Shown piece by piece: positions 1-8,872 of a stretch of DNA of 64,000 nt (the first letter of the stretch is position 1; each line of letters starts with the position of its first letter). The notes beneath the pieces are model-generated. The model ran no database searches. It worked only from the letters and a program-made list of their open reading frames with translations, and was not told the origin of the DNA. The DNA is taken from NCBI RefSeq assembly GCF_019249725.2, contig NZ_CP137559.1:2001001-2065000 (forward strand). The letters are read 5' to 3'. The position numbers and the translations under genes were made by a program. Source of the DNA: Segatella hominis. GTDB taxonomy: Bacteria; Bacteroidota; Bacteroidia; Bacteroidales; Bacteroidaceae.

Positions 1-136
1 CCTCGGCTTCCTCAATGCTGCCAGCAAGAAGGGCAACAGTCTCGTAGAGGAAATGAACCGCAAGGTGCAGAAGCTCAAGGATGATCTCGAACTGGTAAAA
101 AAGAAGATCAAGGCTATTGATGCAGAAAACAAGTAA
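1..136 (+). CDS. C-terminal end of an unidentified protein (partial)
   Basis: Only the last 44 codons are in the window, read in the frame that starts at base 2 and ending at TAA 134-136. The visible residues are rich in Lys and Glu with a heptad-like pattern (start LGFLNAASKKG, end AIDAENK), which suggests a short C-terminal coiled coil. No domain can be named from this fragment. It is followed by a strong inverted repeat that probably ends its transcript and that of the convergent oxidoreductase operon. Confidence 0.55.
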   Translation, partial: LGFLNAASKKGNSLVEEMNRKVQKLKDDLELVKKKIKAIDAENK

Positions 137-198
137 AATATATAGCCCCACAGATCTCACGGACTTTACATAGGTCTTACATAGACCGATGAAAATTT

Positions 199-281
199 AA
201 AGTCCCACAGATTTCACAGATATCCACAGATTTATTTCTCTTCAAAAGATCTGTGTTAATCTGTGAAATCTGTGGGACTTT
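199..281. terminator. Long inverted repeat, probable bidirectional terminator or intergenic palindromic element
   Basis: A perfect 23-bp inverted repeat: the arm at 199-221 (AAAGTCCCACAGATTTCACA...) pairs with 259-281. A nested shorter pair lies inside (CCACAGAT at 224-231 with ATCTGTG at 249-255). The right arm runs into a T-tract. It sits between two convergent genes. The near-repetitive wording of the arms (CACAGAT appears several times) also fits a dispersed intergenic palindromic repeat. Confidence 0.7.
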
Positions 282-335
282 TTTTTAGACCCTTAAGCCT
301 GTTCTCGCCTTGCACGAACAGGACTTATATCACAC

Positions 336-878
336 TTACATCTTTTCTATGATTTTCATGCCCTCTTCCACCGCTTTCATATTGAGTGGGATCAAACCAT
401 GATGGCGCTCAGGCAACGACTTGAAGAGCGCTTTGTTCAGACCGTCTGTGCTCACCACAGGACAAACCTTCAGCAGACCACCCAGTACAATCATATTAAA
501 CACCTTAGCGTTTTTCATCTCAGCCGCCTTGTCCATCGCATCAATACGATACACGGTGATGTCCTTACGCTGCGGAGGATTCATGATACCATAACCATCA
601 TAGATCAGCACACCGCCCGGCTTAACCTTCGATTCAAACTTATCGAGCGAAGGCTGATTCAGTACGATAGCCACATCATAATGGCTCAAGATAGGCGAAG
701 AGATACGGTCATCGCTCACGATTACCGTCACATTCGCCGTACCGCCACGCTGTTCCGGACCGTATGCAGGCATCCAAGTCACCTCTTTATCCTCCATCAG
801 TCCAGAATAAGCCAGGATTTTTCCCATAGAGAGAACACCCTGACCACCAAACCCAGATATAATAATTTCTGTCTTCAT
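336..878 (-). CDS. 2-oxoacid:ferredoxin oxidoreductase, gamma subunit (KorC/VorA-like)
   Basis: Gamma subunit of a CoA-dependent 2-oxoacid:ferredoxin oxidoreductase, which oxidatively decarboxylates 2-oxoacids to acyl-CoA and reduces ferredoxin in the cytoplasm. The N-terminus IIISGFGGQGVLSMGK is the typical gamma-domain signature, followed by PAYGPEQRGG. I chose the ATG at 878 because family members start MKTEIIISGFGGQG; an upstream in-frame ATG at 899 directly after the beta-subunit stop would add MRNEKRE, encoded by a tandem ATTTCTC-like repeat and probably not conserved. Last gene of the operon ferredoxin-alpha-beta-gamma. The substrate (2-oxoglutarate or branched-chain 2-oxoacids) cannot be read from the sequence. 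Confidence 0.88.
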   Translation of the reverse strand: MKTEIIISGFGGQGVLSMGKILAYSGLMEDKEVTWMPAYGPEQRGGTANVTVIVSDDRISSPILSHYDVAIVLNQPSLDKFESKVKPGGVLIYDGYGIMNPPQRKDITVYRIDAMDKAAEMKNAKVFNMIVLGGLLKVCPVVSTDGLNKALFKSLPERHHGLIPLNMKAVEEGMKIIEKM

Positions 879-899
879 TTCTCGTTTCTCATTTCTCAT

Positions 900-1664
900 T
901 TACATTCCCGTCGTATCCTTCAAGTCTCCCTTAGGATACTCCTTGAACATATTCTCTTCCATCCACTTATTAGCTTCCACAGGAGAAAGTTTCCAACCAC
1001 TGTTGCAGGTAGAAACGATTTCCACCAGACTGGAACCCTTGCCCTGCATACTCGCCTCAAAGGCCTTGCGGATAGCTTTCTTAGCCTTCCTGATGCTCGC
1101 TACAGTTTCCACGCTCTGTCGGGTCACATAGCAAGTACCCGTCAGATGGCTGGCAAGTTCGGTGATATTGAGCGGATAACCATGAAGATCTGGCTGACGA
1201 CCGTAAGGACAGGTAGCCGTCTTCTGACCCAGCAGAGTAGTAGGAGCCATCTGGCCGCCCGTCATACCATAAATGGCATTATTGATGAAGATAATGGCGA
1301 TATGCTCACCGCGGTTTAGGGCATGAATCGTCTCGCAAGTACCGATACAAGCCAAGTCACCATCACCCTGGTAAGTAAACACCAGACGATCGGGCCACAA
1401 ACGTTTGATGCCCGTAGCCACTGCAGGCGCACGACCATGAGCCGCTTCCTGCCAGTCAATATCCAAATAACGATAAGCGAAAACAGCGCAGCCCACAGGA
1501 CAAACGCCCACCGCCTTATCCTCCATACCCATCTCCTCTATCACTTCGGCGACAAGCTTATGCACCACACCATGCGAACAGCCCGGGCAATAATGCATCG
1601 GAACATCGTTCATCAGTGTCGGTTTCTTATATACCAGATTCTCTGGCGAAATTATATCATTCAT
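900..1664 (-). CDS. 2-oxoacid:ferredoxin oxidoreductase, beta subunit, thiamine-diphosphate binding (KorB-like)
   Basis: Carries the thiamine diphosphate site of the complex. Visible motifs are MHYCPGCSHG near the N-terminus, CPVGCAVF, and the ThDP/Mg motif GDGDLACIG followed by INNAIYGMTGGQ. About 254 aa, normal for the short beta subunits of this class. The ATG at 1664 gives MNDIISPENLVYKKP and avoids overlap with the alpha subunit; an ATG at 1688 would overlap the alpha gene by 14 nt. No Shine-Dalgarno site is evident. It lies 10 nt after the alpha gene, so co-translation in one operon is likely. Confidence 0.9.
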   Translation of the reverse strand: MNDIISPENLVYKKPTLMNDVPMHYCPGCSHGVVHKLVAEVIEEMGMEDKAVGVCPVGCAVFAYRYLDIDWQEAAHGRAPAVATGIKRLWPDRLVFTYQGDGDLACIGTCETIHALNRGEHIAIIFINNAIYGMTGGQMAPTTLLGQKTATCPYGRQPDLHGYPLNITELASHLTGTCYVTRQSVETVASIRKAKKAIRKAFEASMQGKGSSLVEIVSTCNSGWKLSPVEANKWMEENMFKEYPKGDLKDTTGM

Positions 1665-1674
1665 AATGTATAAT

Positions 1675-2775
1675 TTATTTCTTATCAATAATTAATCGCT
1701 TGAGCGCCTCCACAATTTCCTCTGGTTCAGGCACAATACCACCCAAACGACCGAAATGCGCTACAGGCACCAAACCGTTTACTGCCAGGCGTACATCCTC
1801 CACCATCTGTCCGGCATTGATTTCAGCCACAAGGATACCCTTCGTACTCTCAGCCAAGTGATGGATTTCCTGAGTAGGGAAAGGCCAGAGCGTGATCGGA
1901 CGGAAAAGTCCCACCTTGATACCCTGCTCACGAGCACTCTCGATACTCTTCTCTGCAATACGGGCAGCACTGCCGAAAGCCACGATCACATAGTCGGCAT
2001 CCTCACAATACTGCATCTCGTAGCGCACCTCCGTCTCACGGATTTTCCTGTATTTCTCCTGCATCATCAGATTGCGCTCCTCCATCACTTCCGGTTTCAG
2101 TTCCAGGGAAGTCATGATATTCGGCTTCCTGTCCTTCTTACGACCGATGGTAGCCCAAGGACATTCCTCCGCAATCTCCTGCTCCGTGCGGCGTGGTTTC
2201 ATCGGAGGAAGCGCCACCTTCTCCATCATCTGACCGATGACACCATCACTCAGTATCATCGCCGGATTACGGTATTTGAAAGCCAAGGTGAAAGCCAAGT
2301 CCACGAAGTCAGCCATCTCCTGCACAGAAGCCGGAGCCAATACGATCACATTATAGTCACCATTACCACCACCACGGGTAGCCTGGAAATAGTCACCCTG
2401 CGAAGGCTGGATAGTACCCAGTCCAGGACCGCCACGCTGCACGTTGACGATGACACCCGGAATCTCGGCACCCGCCATATAGGAAATACCCTCCTGCATC
2501 AAAGCCACACCCGGACTGGACGAAGTAGTAAGCACACGCTTACCAGCACCCGCACCGCCATAGACCATATTGATGGCAGCCACCTCACTCTCAGCCTGGA
2601 GCACCACCATACCAGAAGTCTCCCAAGGTTTGAGCAAAGCCAAAGTCTCTATAATCTCACTCTGTGGAGTAATCGGATAGCCAAAGAAACCATCCACACC
2701 ACATCTGATGCAGGCATGAGCAATCGCCTCATTACCCTTCATCAAAGTTATTTCACGTTTCTGTTGTTCAGCCAT
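1675..2775 (-). CDS. vorB: 2-oxoacid:ferredoxin oxidoreductase, alpha subunit (VorB/KorA-like)
   Basis: Alpha subunit, 366 aa, with the pyrimidine-binding fold of the thiamine enzyme. The hallmark YPITPQSEI occurs near residue 33, followed by AESEVAAINMVYGGAGAGKR and the TSSSPGVALMQEG loop. Proteins of this length in Bacteroidota are usually named VorB (3-methyl-2-oxobutanoate) or KorA (2-oxoglutarate); sequence alone does not separate them. Its start codon overlaps the ferredoxin stop by one base, so the two are translationally coupled. The enzyme would supply acyl-CoA and reduced ferredoxin in anaerobic amino-acid or central carbon metabolism. Confidence 0.88.
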   Translation of the reverse strand: MAEQQKREITLMKGNEAIAHACIRCGVDGFFGYPITPQSEIIETLALLKPWETSGMVVLQAESEVAAINMVYGGAGAGKRVLTTSSSPGVALMQEGISYMAGAEIPGVIVNVQRGGPGLGTIQPSQGDYFQATRGGGNGDYNVIVLAPASVQEMADFVDLAFTLAFKYRNPAMILSDGVIGQMMEKVALPPMKPRRTEQEIAEECPWATIGRKKDRKPNIMTSLELKPEVMEERNLMMQEKYRKIRETEVRYEMQYCEDADYVIVAFGSAARIAEKSIESAREQGIKVGLFRPITLWPFPTQEIHHLAESTKGILVAEINAGQMVEDVRLAVNGLVPVAHFGRLGGIVPEPEEIVEALKRLIIDKK

Positions 2776-3008
2776 TATTCATTCTCCTTCTTACGATACA
2801 CGGTAATACATCCATCAGGGCATACGATGGCGCACGAAGTACAACCCACGCATGCATCCGGCACAGCCGCTTCCACATAGCGATAACCATGCACATTTAC
2901 TTTTTTCTCGGCTAATGCAATGACATGTTGAGGACAAGCCACCACACAGAGCGCACATCCCTTGCAGCGCCCTGTATCGACTACAATAGCCCCTTTAATC
3001 TTACTCAT
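2775..3008 (-). CDS. 2x[4Fe-4S] ferredoxin subunit (KorD-like)
   Basis: 77-aa protein with two ferredoxin cysteine clusters, CKGCALCVVACP and CVGCTSCAIVCPDGC, each binding a [4Fe-4S] centre. It is the electron-transfer (delta) subunit or dedicated acceptor of the oxidoreductase encoded directly downstream. The one-base overlap with the alpha gene and the fixed order ferredoxin-alpha-beta-gamma support one complex. Confidence 0.9.
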   Translation of the reverse strand: MSKIKGAIVVDTGRCKGCALCVVACPQHVIALAEKKVNVHGYRYVEAAVPDACVGCTSCAIVCPDGCITVYRKKENE

Positions 3009-3076
3009 ATTCTTTTCGTTCTAATTATCTTTACGCTTGGAGTAAACCAAAACTGCCGTTGTCCACATGTCGGTTA

Positions 3077-3256
3077 TTATGGATTGTAGTAGTCCTTGCA
3101 ATAGAAGCTCATGATATCATCCAGCATCTCCTTGGCAGCCACGGCAGGACTCTCCGGATCGAGCGCAATGGCCTCCAGATAACAGTCGATGGCACGCTTA
3201 AAGTCGCCTTGCTTGCGCCAGGCGTTACCTTGTTGATAATAATCTTCTGCTTTCAT
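3077..3256 (-). CDS. 59-aa single-TPR protein at the head of the oxidoreductase operon
   Basis: Short reading frame starting at ATG 3256 and ending in a double stop at 3077. It translates as MKAEDYYQQGNAWRKQG, then DFKRAIDCYLEAIALDPESP, a clean tetratricopeptide repeat pattern (A-x3-G-x-W-x4-G-x3-A-I-x2-Y-x2-A-I-x-L-x-P), and a short helical tail ending in DYYNP. One TPR makes a protein-binding helix pair. It is co-directional with the ferredoxin, 68 nt upstream of it, behind a promoter-like TACTTTCG. A role in assembly or partner binding of the complex is inference. Codon pattern and motif make it a real gene. Confidence 0.8.
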   Translation of the reverse strand: MKAEDYYQQGNAWRKQGDFKRAIDCYLEAIALDPESPAVAAKEMLDDIMSFYCKDYYNP

Positions 3257-3286
3257 TTACTCTATTTATTTTTAAGTTTTACGCTG

Positions 3287-3294
3287 CGAAAGTA
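3287..3294 (-). promoter_or_regulatory. Probable -7 box for the TPR-ferredoxin-oxidoreductase operon
   Basis: Minus-strand TACTTTCG followed by CAGC matches the Bacteroidota -7 element TAnnTTTG with one mismatch, 31 nt before the TPR gene start. No clear TTTG -33 box is seen at the right distance, so this is a modest call. Confidence 0.5.
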
Positions 3295-3368
3295 CTAAAT
3301 TTCAGCTAAGAAAAAGAATAAAAGCGGAAGATTTAAACTATATTAATGTTGATTTTCTAAAAAAATGC

Positions 3369-3389
3369 GCACACTACTTTTTAGTGTGC
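3369..3389 (-). terminator. Terminator of the trpS-MATE operon
   Basis: Perfect 8-bp stem GCACACTA / TAGTGTGC with a 5-nt loop. On the minus strand it is followed by a T-rich run (GCATTTTTTTAG), as expected for an intrinsic terminator 28 nt after the MATE stop codon. Confidence 0.8.
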
Positions 3390-3417
3390 AATTTTTCAAG
3401 AATAATATCCGATATTA

Positions 3418-4701
3418 CTACATTTTATTTTGGTAGATTACATACAGTACGATGCCACGCAAAACGAGATAAATGATGAAAGCCAGCCACAGGGCATGAT
3501 TGCCCATCAGTGGATGCAGGATGAAAAACAGGGCAAAGAAGGAAGCCGAAGCGATGGCAGTAGAACAGAGCATCGACTTCGACCGAGTGATGCCCACGAA
3601 GATGCCATCGAAGACAAAGGCCGCCATTCCAGCTAAGGGAATCAGAACCGCCCACCAGAAGTAATCACCCGCAGCCGTTATCACCCGCTCATCATCCGTC
3701 AGGAGCGCAAGGAAGTATTCTCCTCCTATCATATATAATAAGGTGAACCCCGCAGCCACCGCTAACCCGAAGCCCATCGTCCTGCGCACCACTTCCCGAA
3801 AGGCCACCATGTTCTTAGCCCCGTAATACTTGCCACTCAGGGCTTCTGCAGCGTAGGCAAAACCATCCATGAAGTAGGAAAAGATGGTGAAGAGCGTCAT
3901 CAGCAGGGTGTTCACCGCCAATACCAAGGTACTCTCCCTGGAACCAGCCGCCGTGAAGAAGAGGTTGACAGCCACCAGACACACCGTACGGAGAAAAATG
4001 TCCCTGTTGAGCGAGAAAAACCGTTTGAGAGGTTCCGCAGCTAAGAGATGCTGACGGAAATCATACTTGCCCAACCGGCGATAATGAAGACGGAAAAGCA
4101 GACACGCCATGAGGAAGCCCCACCATTGGGCGATGACCGTACCGAGTGCCACGCCCTCCACCGTCATCTTGCCCACGAAGACCAATAGCAGAGAAGCGAT
4201 GATATTCACCACATTCTGCGTCAGCGAAACCATCATCGGAATACGGGTATTCTGCATACCGATAAACCATCCCGTGAACCCATACAGACCCAATACGGCA
4301 GGAGCACCCCAGATGCAGACATAGCAGTATCTGCGGGCAAGTTCCACCACATCAGCCTCCGGCGACATCGCCCAGAGGCCACCCCCAATGAGCCATTTCT
4401 GGAGCACAAAGAAGAGCAGACCAATCCCCACACCGATGCCTAAGGAGCGCACCAAGAGCCTCATCACCTCCGCCAAGTCTCTCCTGCCCAACGCCTGCGA
4501 AGTCATCCCGCTCGTCCCCATTCTCAGGAAGCCGAACAGCCAATATACCACGTTGAAGAGCATCGATCCCACGGCAATGGCACCGATATAAGCCGCATCG
4601 CCGATATGTCCGACAATAGCGACATCCACCAAACCTAAAAGCGGCACCGTGATATTAGAAATGATCGACGGTACCGCTAATTGTAATATTCGTTTATTCA
4701 C
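3418..4701 (-). CDS. MATE-family multidrug/Na+ efflux transporter
   Basis: About 427 aa, highly hydrophobic with roughly twelve predicted membrane helices. The N-terminus VNKRILQLAVPSIISNITVP and the following GLVDVAIVGHIGD are typical of the DinF-type branch of the MATE family, which exports drugs or metabolites using an ion gradient. I chose GTG 4701 rather than longer in-frame starts: it begins exactly at the family N-terminus and overlaps the trpS stop by only 8 nt (GTGAATAA), whereas longer starts run deep into trpS. Co-transcribed with trpS and ended by the hairpin downstream. The substrate is unknown. Confidence 0.88.
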   Translation of the reverse strand: MNKRILQLAVPSIISNITVPLLGLVDVAIVGHIGDAAYIGAIAVGSMLFNVVYWLFGFLRMGTSGMTSQALGRRDLAEVMRLLVRSLGIGVGIGLLFFVLQKWLIGGGLWAMSPEADVVELARRYCYVCIWGAPAVLGLYGFTGWFIGMQNTRIPMMVSLTQNVVNIIASLLLVFVGKMTVEGVALGTVIAQWWGFLMACLLFRLHYRRLGKYDFRQHLLAAEPLKRFFSLNRDIFLRTVCLVAVNLFFTAAGSRESTLVLAVNTLLMTLFTIFSYFMDGFAYAAEALSGKYYGAKNMVAFREVVRRTMGFGLAVAAGFTLLYMIGGEYFLALLTDDERVITAAGDYFWWAVLIPLAGMAAFVFDGIFVGITRSKSMLCSTAIASASFFALFFILHPLMGNHALWLAFIIYLVLRGIVLYVIYQNKM

Positions 4702-5785
4702 GCGTTCTATATTTCGCTGCTTGCTCCTCAATATAAGCAGCATCACTGAAGTAGTCGATACGCATAGCCTTGCGCACCTCATCCATTGTCTGCGCAGCAA
4801 ATTCACGCGCATCCTCACTACCCTTCTTCAGGATATTGAACACCTCAGGAATATCCTGCTCAAACTCATGACGGCGGGCACGGATAGGGTCGAGCATCTT
4901 GTTGAGCACACTGTTCAAGAACTTCTTGCAAGTACCATCACCGATACCACCCTTCACATACTGCTCCTTCAGTTCATCGAGAGATTTGAATTCAGGCCAG
5001 AACTCAGCGAAGTCCTCATCAGTAGAGAAAGCCTCCATATAGGTGAACACAGCATTGCCCTCCAAGTGTCCAGGCTCCTCCATGCTCATGCGAGGCTCAC
5101 CATTCGACATCTTCTTCACCTTCTTCCAAACAGTCTTCTCGTCATCGCTCAGATAGATGCAGTTGCCCAAGCTCTTGCTCATCTTCTCCTTACCATCGGT
5201 ACCAGGAAGGCGACGGCAAACCGCATTTTCAGGGAGCAGAATCTCAGGTTCCACCAATACAGGCGCATAGATCTGATTGAATCGGCGCACCAGCTCACGG
5301 GTCACCTCCAGCATAGGCTCCTGGTCCTCACCAGCAGGAACGGTAGTAGCCTTGAAGGCAGTAATATCGGCAGCCTGGCTCACAGGATAGCAGAAGAAGC
5401 CCAATGGGATATTAGCCTCGAAGTTACGCATCTTGATTTCCGTCTTCACGGTAGGATTTCTCTGCACACGAGATACAGAGATGAGGTTCATCAAGTAGGT
5501 AGTCAACTCAGCCAATTCCGGAATCATACTCTGGATATAGAGTGTACATTTCTGCGGATCAAGACCAGCAGAAAGGTAGTCGAGAGCCACCTCAGTGATA
5601 TTCTGTCTAATCTTCTCAGGGTTATCAGCGTTGTCAGTCAGCGCCTGAACATCAGCCATGAACACAAACATTTTGTCGAAGTCGCCAGCATTCTGCAGCT
5701 GCACACGTCGCTGAAGCGAACCGATATAATGACCCAAGTGAAGTTTACCAGTAGGACGGTCTCCCGTCAATATAATCTTTCCCAT
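4694..5785 (-). CDS. trpS: Tryptophanyl-tRNA synthetase
   Basis: Class I aminoacyl-tRNA synthetase that charges tRNA-Trp. The ATP-binding signature GDRPTGKLHLGHYIGSL (HIGH-type) is at residues 8-24, and EKMSKSLGN (KMSKS loop) is near residue 200. 363 aa, slightly longer than the ~330 aa common in proteobacteria but normal for this lineage. The ATG at 5785 follows a full promoter. First gene of an operon with the MATE transporter. Confidence 0.95.
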   Translation of the reverse strand: MGKIILTGDRPTGKLHLGHYIGSLQRRVQLQNAGDFDKMFVFMADVQALTDNADNPEKIRQNITEVALDYLSAGLDPQKCTLYIQSMIPELAELTTYLMNLISVSRVQRNPTVKTEIKMRNFEANIPLGFFCYPVSQAADITAFKATTVPAGEDQEPMLEVTRELVRRFNQIYAPVLVEPEILLPENAVCRRLPGTDGKEKMSKSLGNCIYLSDDEKTVWKKVKKMSNGEPRMSMEEPGHLEGNAVFTYMEAFSTDEDFAEFWPEFKSLDELKEQYVKGGIGDGTCKKFLNSVLNKMLDPIRARRHEFEQDIPEVFNILKKGSEDAREFAAQTMDEVRKAMRIDYFSDAAYIEEQAAKYRTRE

Positions 5786-5812
5786 TTACTTACAATTTAT
5801 TATTTTTAGCTG

Positions 5813-5843
5813 CAAAGGTACGGTTATTTAATCAAAAAACAAA
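5813..5843 (-). promoter_or_regulatory. Bacteroidota-type promoter of trpS
   Basis: Minus strand TTTG (5843-5840), 19 nt, then TACCTTTG (5820-5813), a full match to TTTG-N19/20-TAnnTTTG, 28 nt before the trpS start. Confidence 0.85.
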
Positions 5844-6040
5844 ATTTTTTCTATCTTTTTTCATTTACCCTATCACCCAATCCTCTATATTCCCTTTGAA
5901 GAGTCGAAGTTGATACCAACTTTCGTTATAGATCTGCTGATAATTCCCTTATGATGAGACTAATATTTTTTGCATTTATACTTGACTAATTCAGATTTTC
6001 TTCGTAATTTAGCAGCGCAAAACGTAAGATAAGTAAGAAT

Positions 6041-7606
6041 ATGGCAAAAATAGTAAATTTCTATCCAGTAGGAATACAGACATTCTCGAATATACGAGAG
6101 GGCAATTATCTCTATGTAGATAAGACAAAATACATCATGGATTTTCGTAAGAAAAAGATGAAGTATGTCTTTCTGAGTCGCCCAAGACGATTCGGGAAGT
6201 CGCTTTTTGCCTCTACTCTCCAAGCTTATTTCGAGGGGAAAAAGGAACTTTTTGAAGGATTAGCCATTGCTGATTATGAGAAAGAATGGGTGAAACATCC
6301 TGTTTTTCATTTCGACATGAGTGGAGCCAAGCATTTTGATGCTGATGCTTTGAATAATTATCTGAATCTGGAACTTTTGCCATACGAAGAACTTTATAGT
6401 AAGGGAGAAGGTGAAAAATATCCTAATGAAAGACTGGAAGGAATCGTAAAGCGAGCTTACAAGCAAACGGGAGAAAAGGCTGTAGTCATCATCGATGAAT
6501 ATGATGCCCCTCTGCTGGATGTAGTGCATGAGAAGGAGAACCTGCAACCGCTCCGTCGTATCATGCAGAATTTCTACAGCCCATTGAAGAAGCTCGATCC
6601 ATACTTAGAGTTCACCTTCATCACGGGTATCACCAAGTTTTCACAGTTCAGTATCTTCAGCGAGCTCAACAACCTCGATAATATCAGTCTGTACGACCAG
6701 TATTCGGCAATCTGTGGCATCAGCAAGACAGAACTAACCACGCAGATGAAACCAGATGTAGAGGCAATGGGCGAAGCACTTGGTATGACGTATGAGGAAT
6801 GCCTGGCAGAGCTGACACGATTCTACGACGGCTATCATTTCAGTGAGAATTCGGAAGATATTTTCAACCCGTTCAGTCTGGTGAAGGCGTTGAATGCAGG
6901 CAAAATTGCCCCTTATTGGTTTGGTTCCGGCACTCCATCCTTTCTATTGAAACTATTGGATAAATATCATGTCAATCTTTCTACATTGGAAAGTCAGGAG
7001 GCAGTACTCAGCTCTTTCGACCAATCTACGGAGGAAATGACAGATGCCTTGCCATTGCTTTATCAGAGCGGTTACCTGACCATCAAGAAATATGATCCGA
7101 TGTTTCAGGAATATACTTTAGGCATCCCAAACGGGGAGGTACGTAATGGCTTACTCAATTCCTTGATTCCACATTATGTAAATCCTCGTCGTTCCGATAA
7201 TGATGCCTTCCTCTTAGGATTCTGCAAAGCAGTTTACCGCAATGATATTGAGGCGGCATTGGAACACATGCGCACGTATATGGCTACGATACCATACGAT
7301 TTGGAGAATCATAGCGAGAAGCATTATCAGACCATTTTCTATCTGATGTTCAGCTTCCTCAATATCTATATCCGTACGGAGGTGAAGAGTGCCATCGGTA
7401 GGGCAGATGCCGTGATGCACATGCCAGATACAATCTACGTCTTCGAACTGAAGGTAGATAAGAGCGCCGAAGAAGCTTTGACCCAGATAGACGAAAAGGG
7501 CTACATGCTCCCTTATCACTCTGAGGGTAAGCGACTGGTAAAAATCGGCATCAGCTTTGACAGCACCCAGCGTACCATCAGCGAATGGAAAATCAAGGAA
7601 GAATAA
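6041..7606 (+). CDS. DUF1703 AAA-ATPase-like / PD-(D/E)XK nuclease-like protein (copy 1)
   Basis: 521 aa. The N-terminal half has the AAA-ATPase-like features of this family: [10 protein letters not shown], the P-loop-like [13 protein letters not shown] (about residues 45-57) and the Walker B-like [13 protein letters not shown]. The C-terminus carries a PD-(D/E)XK-like nuclease core ([22 protein letters not shown], about 455-476). The family is strongly expanded in Bacteroidota genomes; its role is unsettled, with defence or mobile-DNA functions suggested only by analogy. It stands alone, convergent with cassette A, behind a weak promoter (TAATTTAG at 6005-6012). Two further paralogues lie at 25800-29319. 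Confidence 0.85.
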   Translation: MAKIVNFYPVGIQTFSNIREGNYLYVDKTKYIMDFRKKKMKYVFLSRPRRFGKSLFASTLQAYFEGKKELFEGLAIADYEKEWVKHPVFHFDMSGAKHFDADALNNYLNLELLPYEELYSKGEGEKYPNERLEGIVKRAYKQTGEKAVVIIDEYDAPLLDVVHEKENLQPLRRIMQNFYSPLKKLDPYLEFTFITGITKFSQFSIFSELNNLDNISLYDQYSAICGISKTELTTQMKPDVEAMGEALGMTYEECLAELTRFYDGYHFSENSEDIFNPFSLVKALNAGKIAPYWFGSGTPSFLLKLLDKYHVNLSTLESQEAVLSSFDQSTEEMTDALPLLYQSGYLTIKKYDPMFQEYTLGIPNGEVRNGLLNSLIPHYVNPRRSDNDAFLLGFCKAVYRNDIEAALEHMRTYMATIPYDLENHSEKHYQTIFYLMFSFLNIYIRTEVKSAIGRADAVMHMPDTIYVFELKVDKSAEEALTQIDEKGYMLPYHSEGKRLVKIGISFDSTQRTISEWKIKEE

Positions 7607-7618
7607 GAAAAAAAGTAA

Positions 7619-7654
7619 TCCGAAACAGAAGCCATATCAGCTATCTGTTTCGGA
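7619..7654. terminator. Bidirectional terminator between DUF1703 copy 1 and cassette A
   Basis: Perfect 11-bp stem TCCGAAACAGA / TCTGTTTCGGA, preceded by an A-run and followed by CTTTTTATTA, so it can terminate both the plus-strand gene and the converging cassette A transcript. Confidence 0.85.
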
Positions 7655-7705
7655 CTTTTTATTACCTATAGTAAATATCTTACTAAGCTCTTTATCAAGA
7701 TGTCA

Positions 7706-8839
7706 TTACTTAGCAACCATGATAGTAACACGGTTTTTGTCATTCTCTGAGAATGGTTGAACACGAGCACCCTTTGAATCTTCAGTGATTCTAGATTTTT
7801 CAATACCATATTTCTCTTTGAGGACCTTCACTACAGCTGCAGCACGCTTTGCAGAAATCGCATCATTGATTCTGTCATTACCTGTACCAGCATCAGCATA
7901 ACCTGTTACGACTACCTTAGCGTCTGGGTTAGCATTCAGGAAGTCAACCACCTCTTTGATCTTGCTCTCTTCATTAGAAGCAATCTTGTTAGAGTTGATA
8001 ACGAAGAATACATCACGTCTGATTTCTTCTACCTTTTTCTCCTCCACCTTTGGCTGTGGCTTTGGCTCTGGTTTTACATACTCCTCGACAGGGCGTGGAG
8101 TCTCCTTCACAGGCTCAGTCTTGGTGTAGCTCTTGCCGAGGTTGATGCGAAGACCAGCGAGGGCATTGAAATACCAGTCAGCGTTGCCTGCTTTCTTAGA
8201 GTTGTATTTATCGGTAGTGATATTGGCATTTCCTTCCAACATGATGCTGACAGCCTTGCTCACCTTGAACTCCAAGTCGATACCTGCACGGCCGAAAGGA
8301 CGAACCTTAGTACCATCCCAGAGATACTCTAAGTTGTATTTGTCGAGAGACTCCAGCGTCTTGGCAATATCGTTCACCTCATCGTTCTTCCAAGCGATGT
8401 TGGCACCACCTCCCACGAATGCGCTAAGATTGAATACACGGTTTGGATTCCAGCCGCAGAAGAGGTTGCTCAAATTGAACATGAAGTCTAATCCTGGTGC
8501 CACATAGTTGAATTTATAGTCAGCAGAGAATGGAGTATCACCGACTTTCTCTCGATAAGCAGCCCATCCACCCTTGCTCTGCCATCCATTAGCCTGGAGG
8601 CGCATAGCGAATACTGGAGAGAACTGGTAGCCCAATCCCAACTGTACGTTAGGAGAAATCAAGTCACCAAACTTAGCCTCACCAAGAGTGTACTGAGCAC
8701 CACCCTGCAAGTTGAGGAATGCGTGCTTCTTGAATGTGTACTCATTGCCATCTTTATCAGTGTAGGTGGCTTGTGCCATTGCAGCTGTTGTACCTAAAGT
8801 TAAGGCAGCAACAGTAAGGATTGATTTAAATGTTTTCAT
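7706..8839 (-). CDS. OmpA-family outer-membrane protein, cassette A
   Basis: 377 aa. Signal peptide MKTFKSILTVAALTLGTTAAMAQ, an N-terminal beta-barrel of about 210 residues (LNLQGGAQYTLGEAKFGDLISP...), a Pro/Glu/Lys-rich linker (EEYVKPEPKPQPKVEEKK), then a C-terminal OmpA peptidoglycan-binding domain with VVVTGYADAGTGNDRINDAISAKRAAAV (conserved Asp and Arg). It would anchor the outer membrane to the cell wall. Last gene of cassette A, 33 nt after the 730-aa gene. Close paralogues end cassettes B and C, but this copy differs from them more than they do from each other (for example SNEESKIKEVVDFLNANPDAK in the hinge). Confidence 0.9.
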   Translation of the reverse strand: MKTFKSILTVAALTLGTTAAMAQATYTDKDGNEYTFKKHAFLNLQGGAQYTLGEAKFGDLISPNVQLGLGYQFSPVFAMRLQANGWQSKGGWAAYREKVGDTPFSADYKFNYVAPGLDFMFNLSNLFCGWNPNRVFNLSAFVGGGANIAWKNDEVNDIAKTLESLDKYNLEYLWDGTKVRPFGRAGIDLEFKVSKAVSIMLEGNANITTDKYNSKKAGNADWYFNALAGLRINLGKSYTKTEPVKETPRPVEEYVKPEPKPQPKVEEKKVEEIRRDVFFVINSNKIASNEESKIKEVVDFLNANPDAKVVVTGYADAGTGNDRINDAISAKRAAAVVKVLKEKYGIEKSRITEDSKGARVQPFSENDKNRVTIMVAK

Positions 8840-8872
8840 AACTTTATATTTTTAATGTTTAAGATTCATATT

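Noticed and set aside
879..899. N-terminal extension of the gamma subunit (MRNEKRE)
   Set aside because: Encoded by a tandem ATTTCTC-type repeat also seen near 40732-40755; the family start is the downstream ATG.
399..2880. Long plus-strand open frames opposite the oxidoreductase genes
   Set aside because: Antisense shadows of well-identified enzyme subunits; His/Thr/Arg-rich with no domain.
4649..5809. Plus-strand 386-codon open frame opposite trpS
   Set aside because: Exact antisense shadow of trpS with no promoter or recognisable domain.
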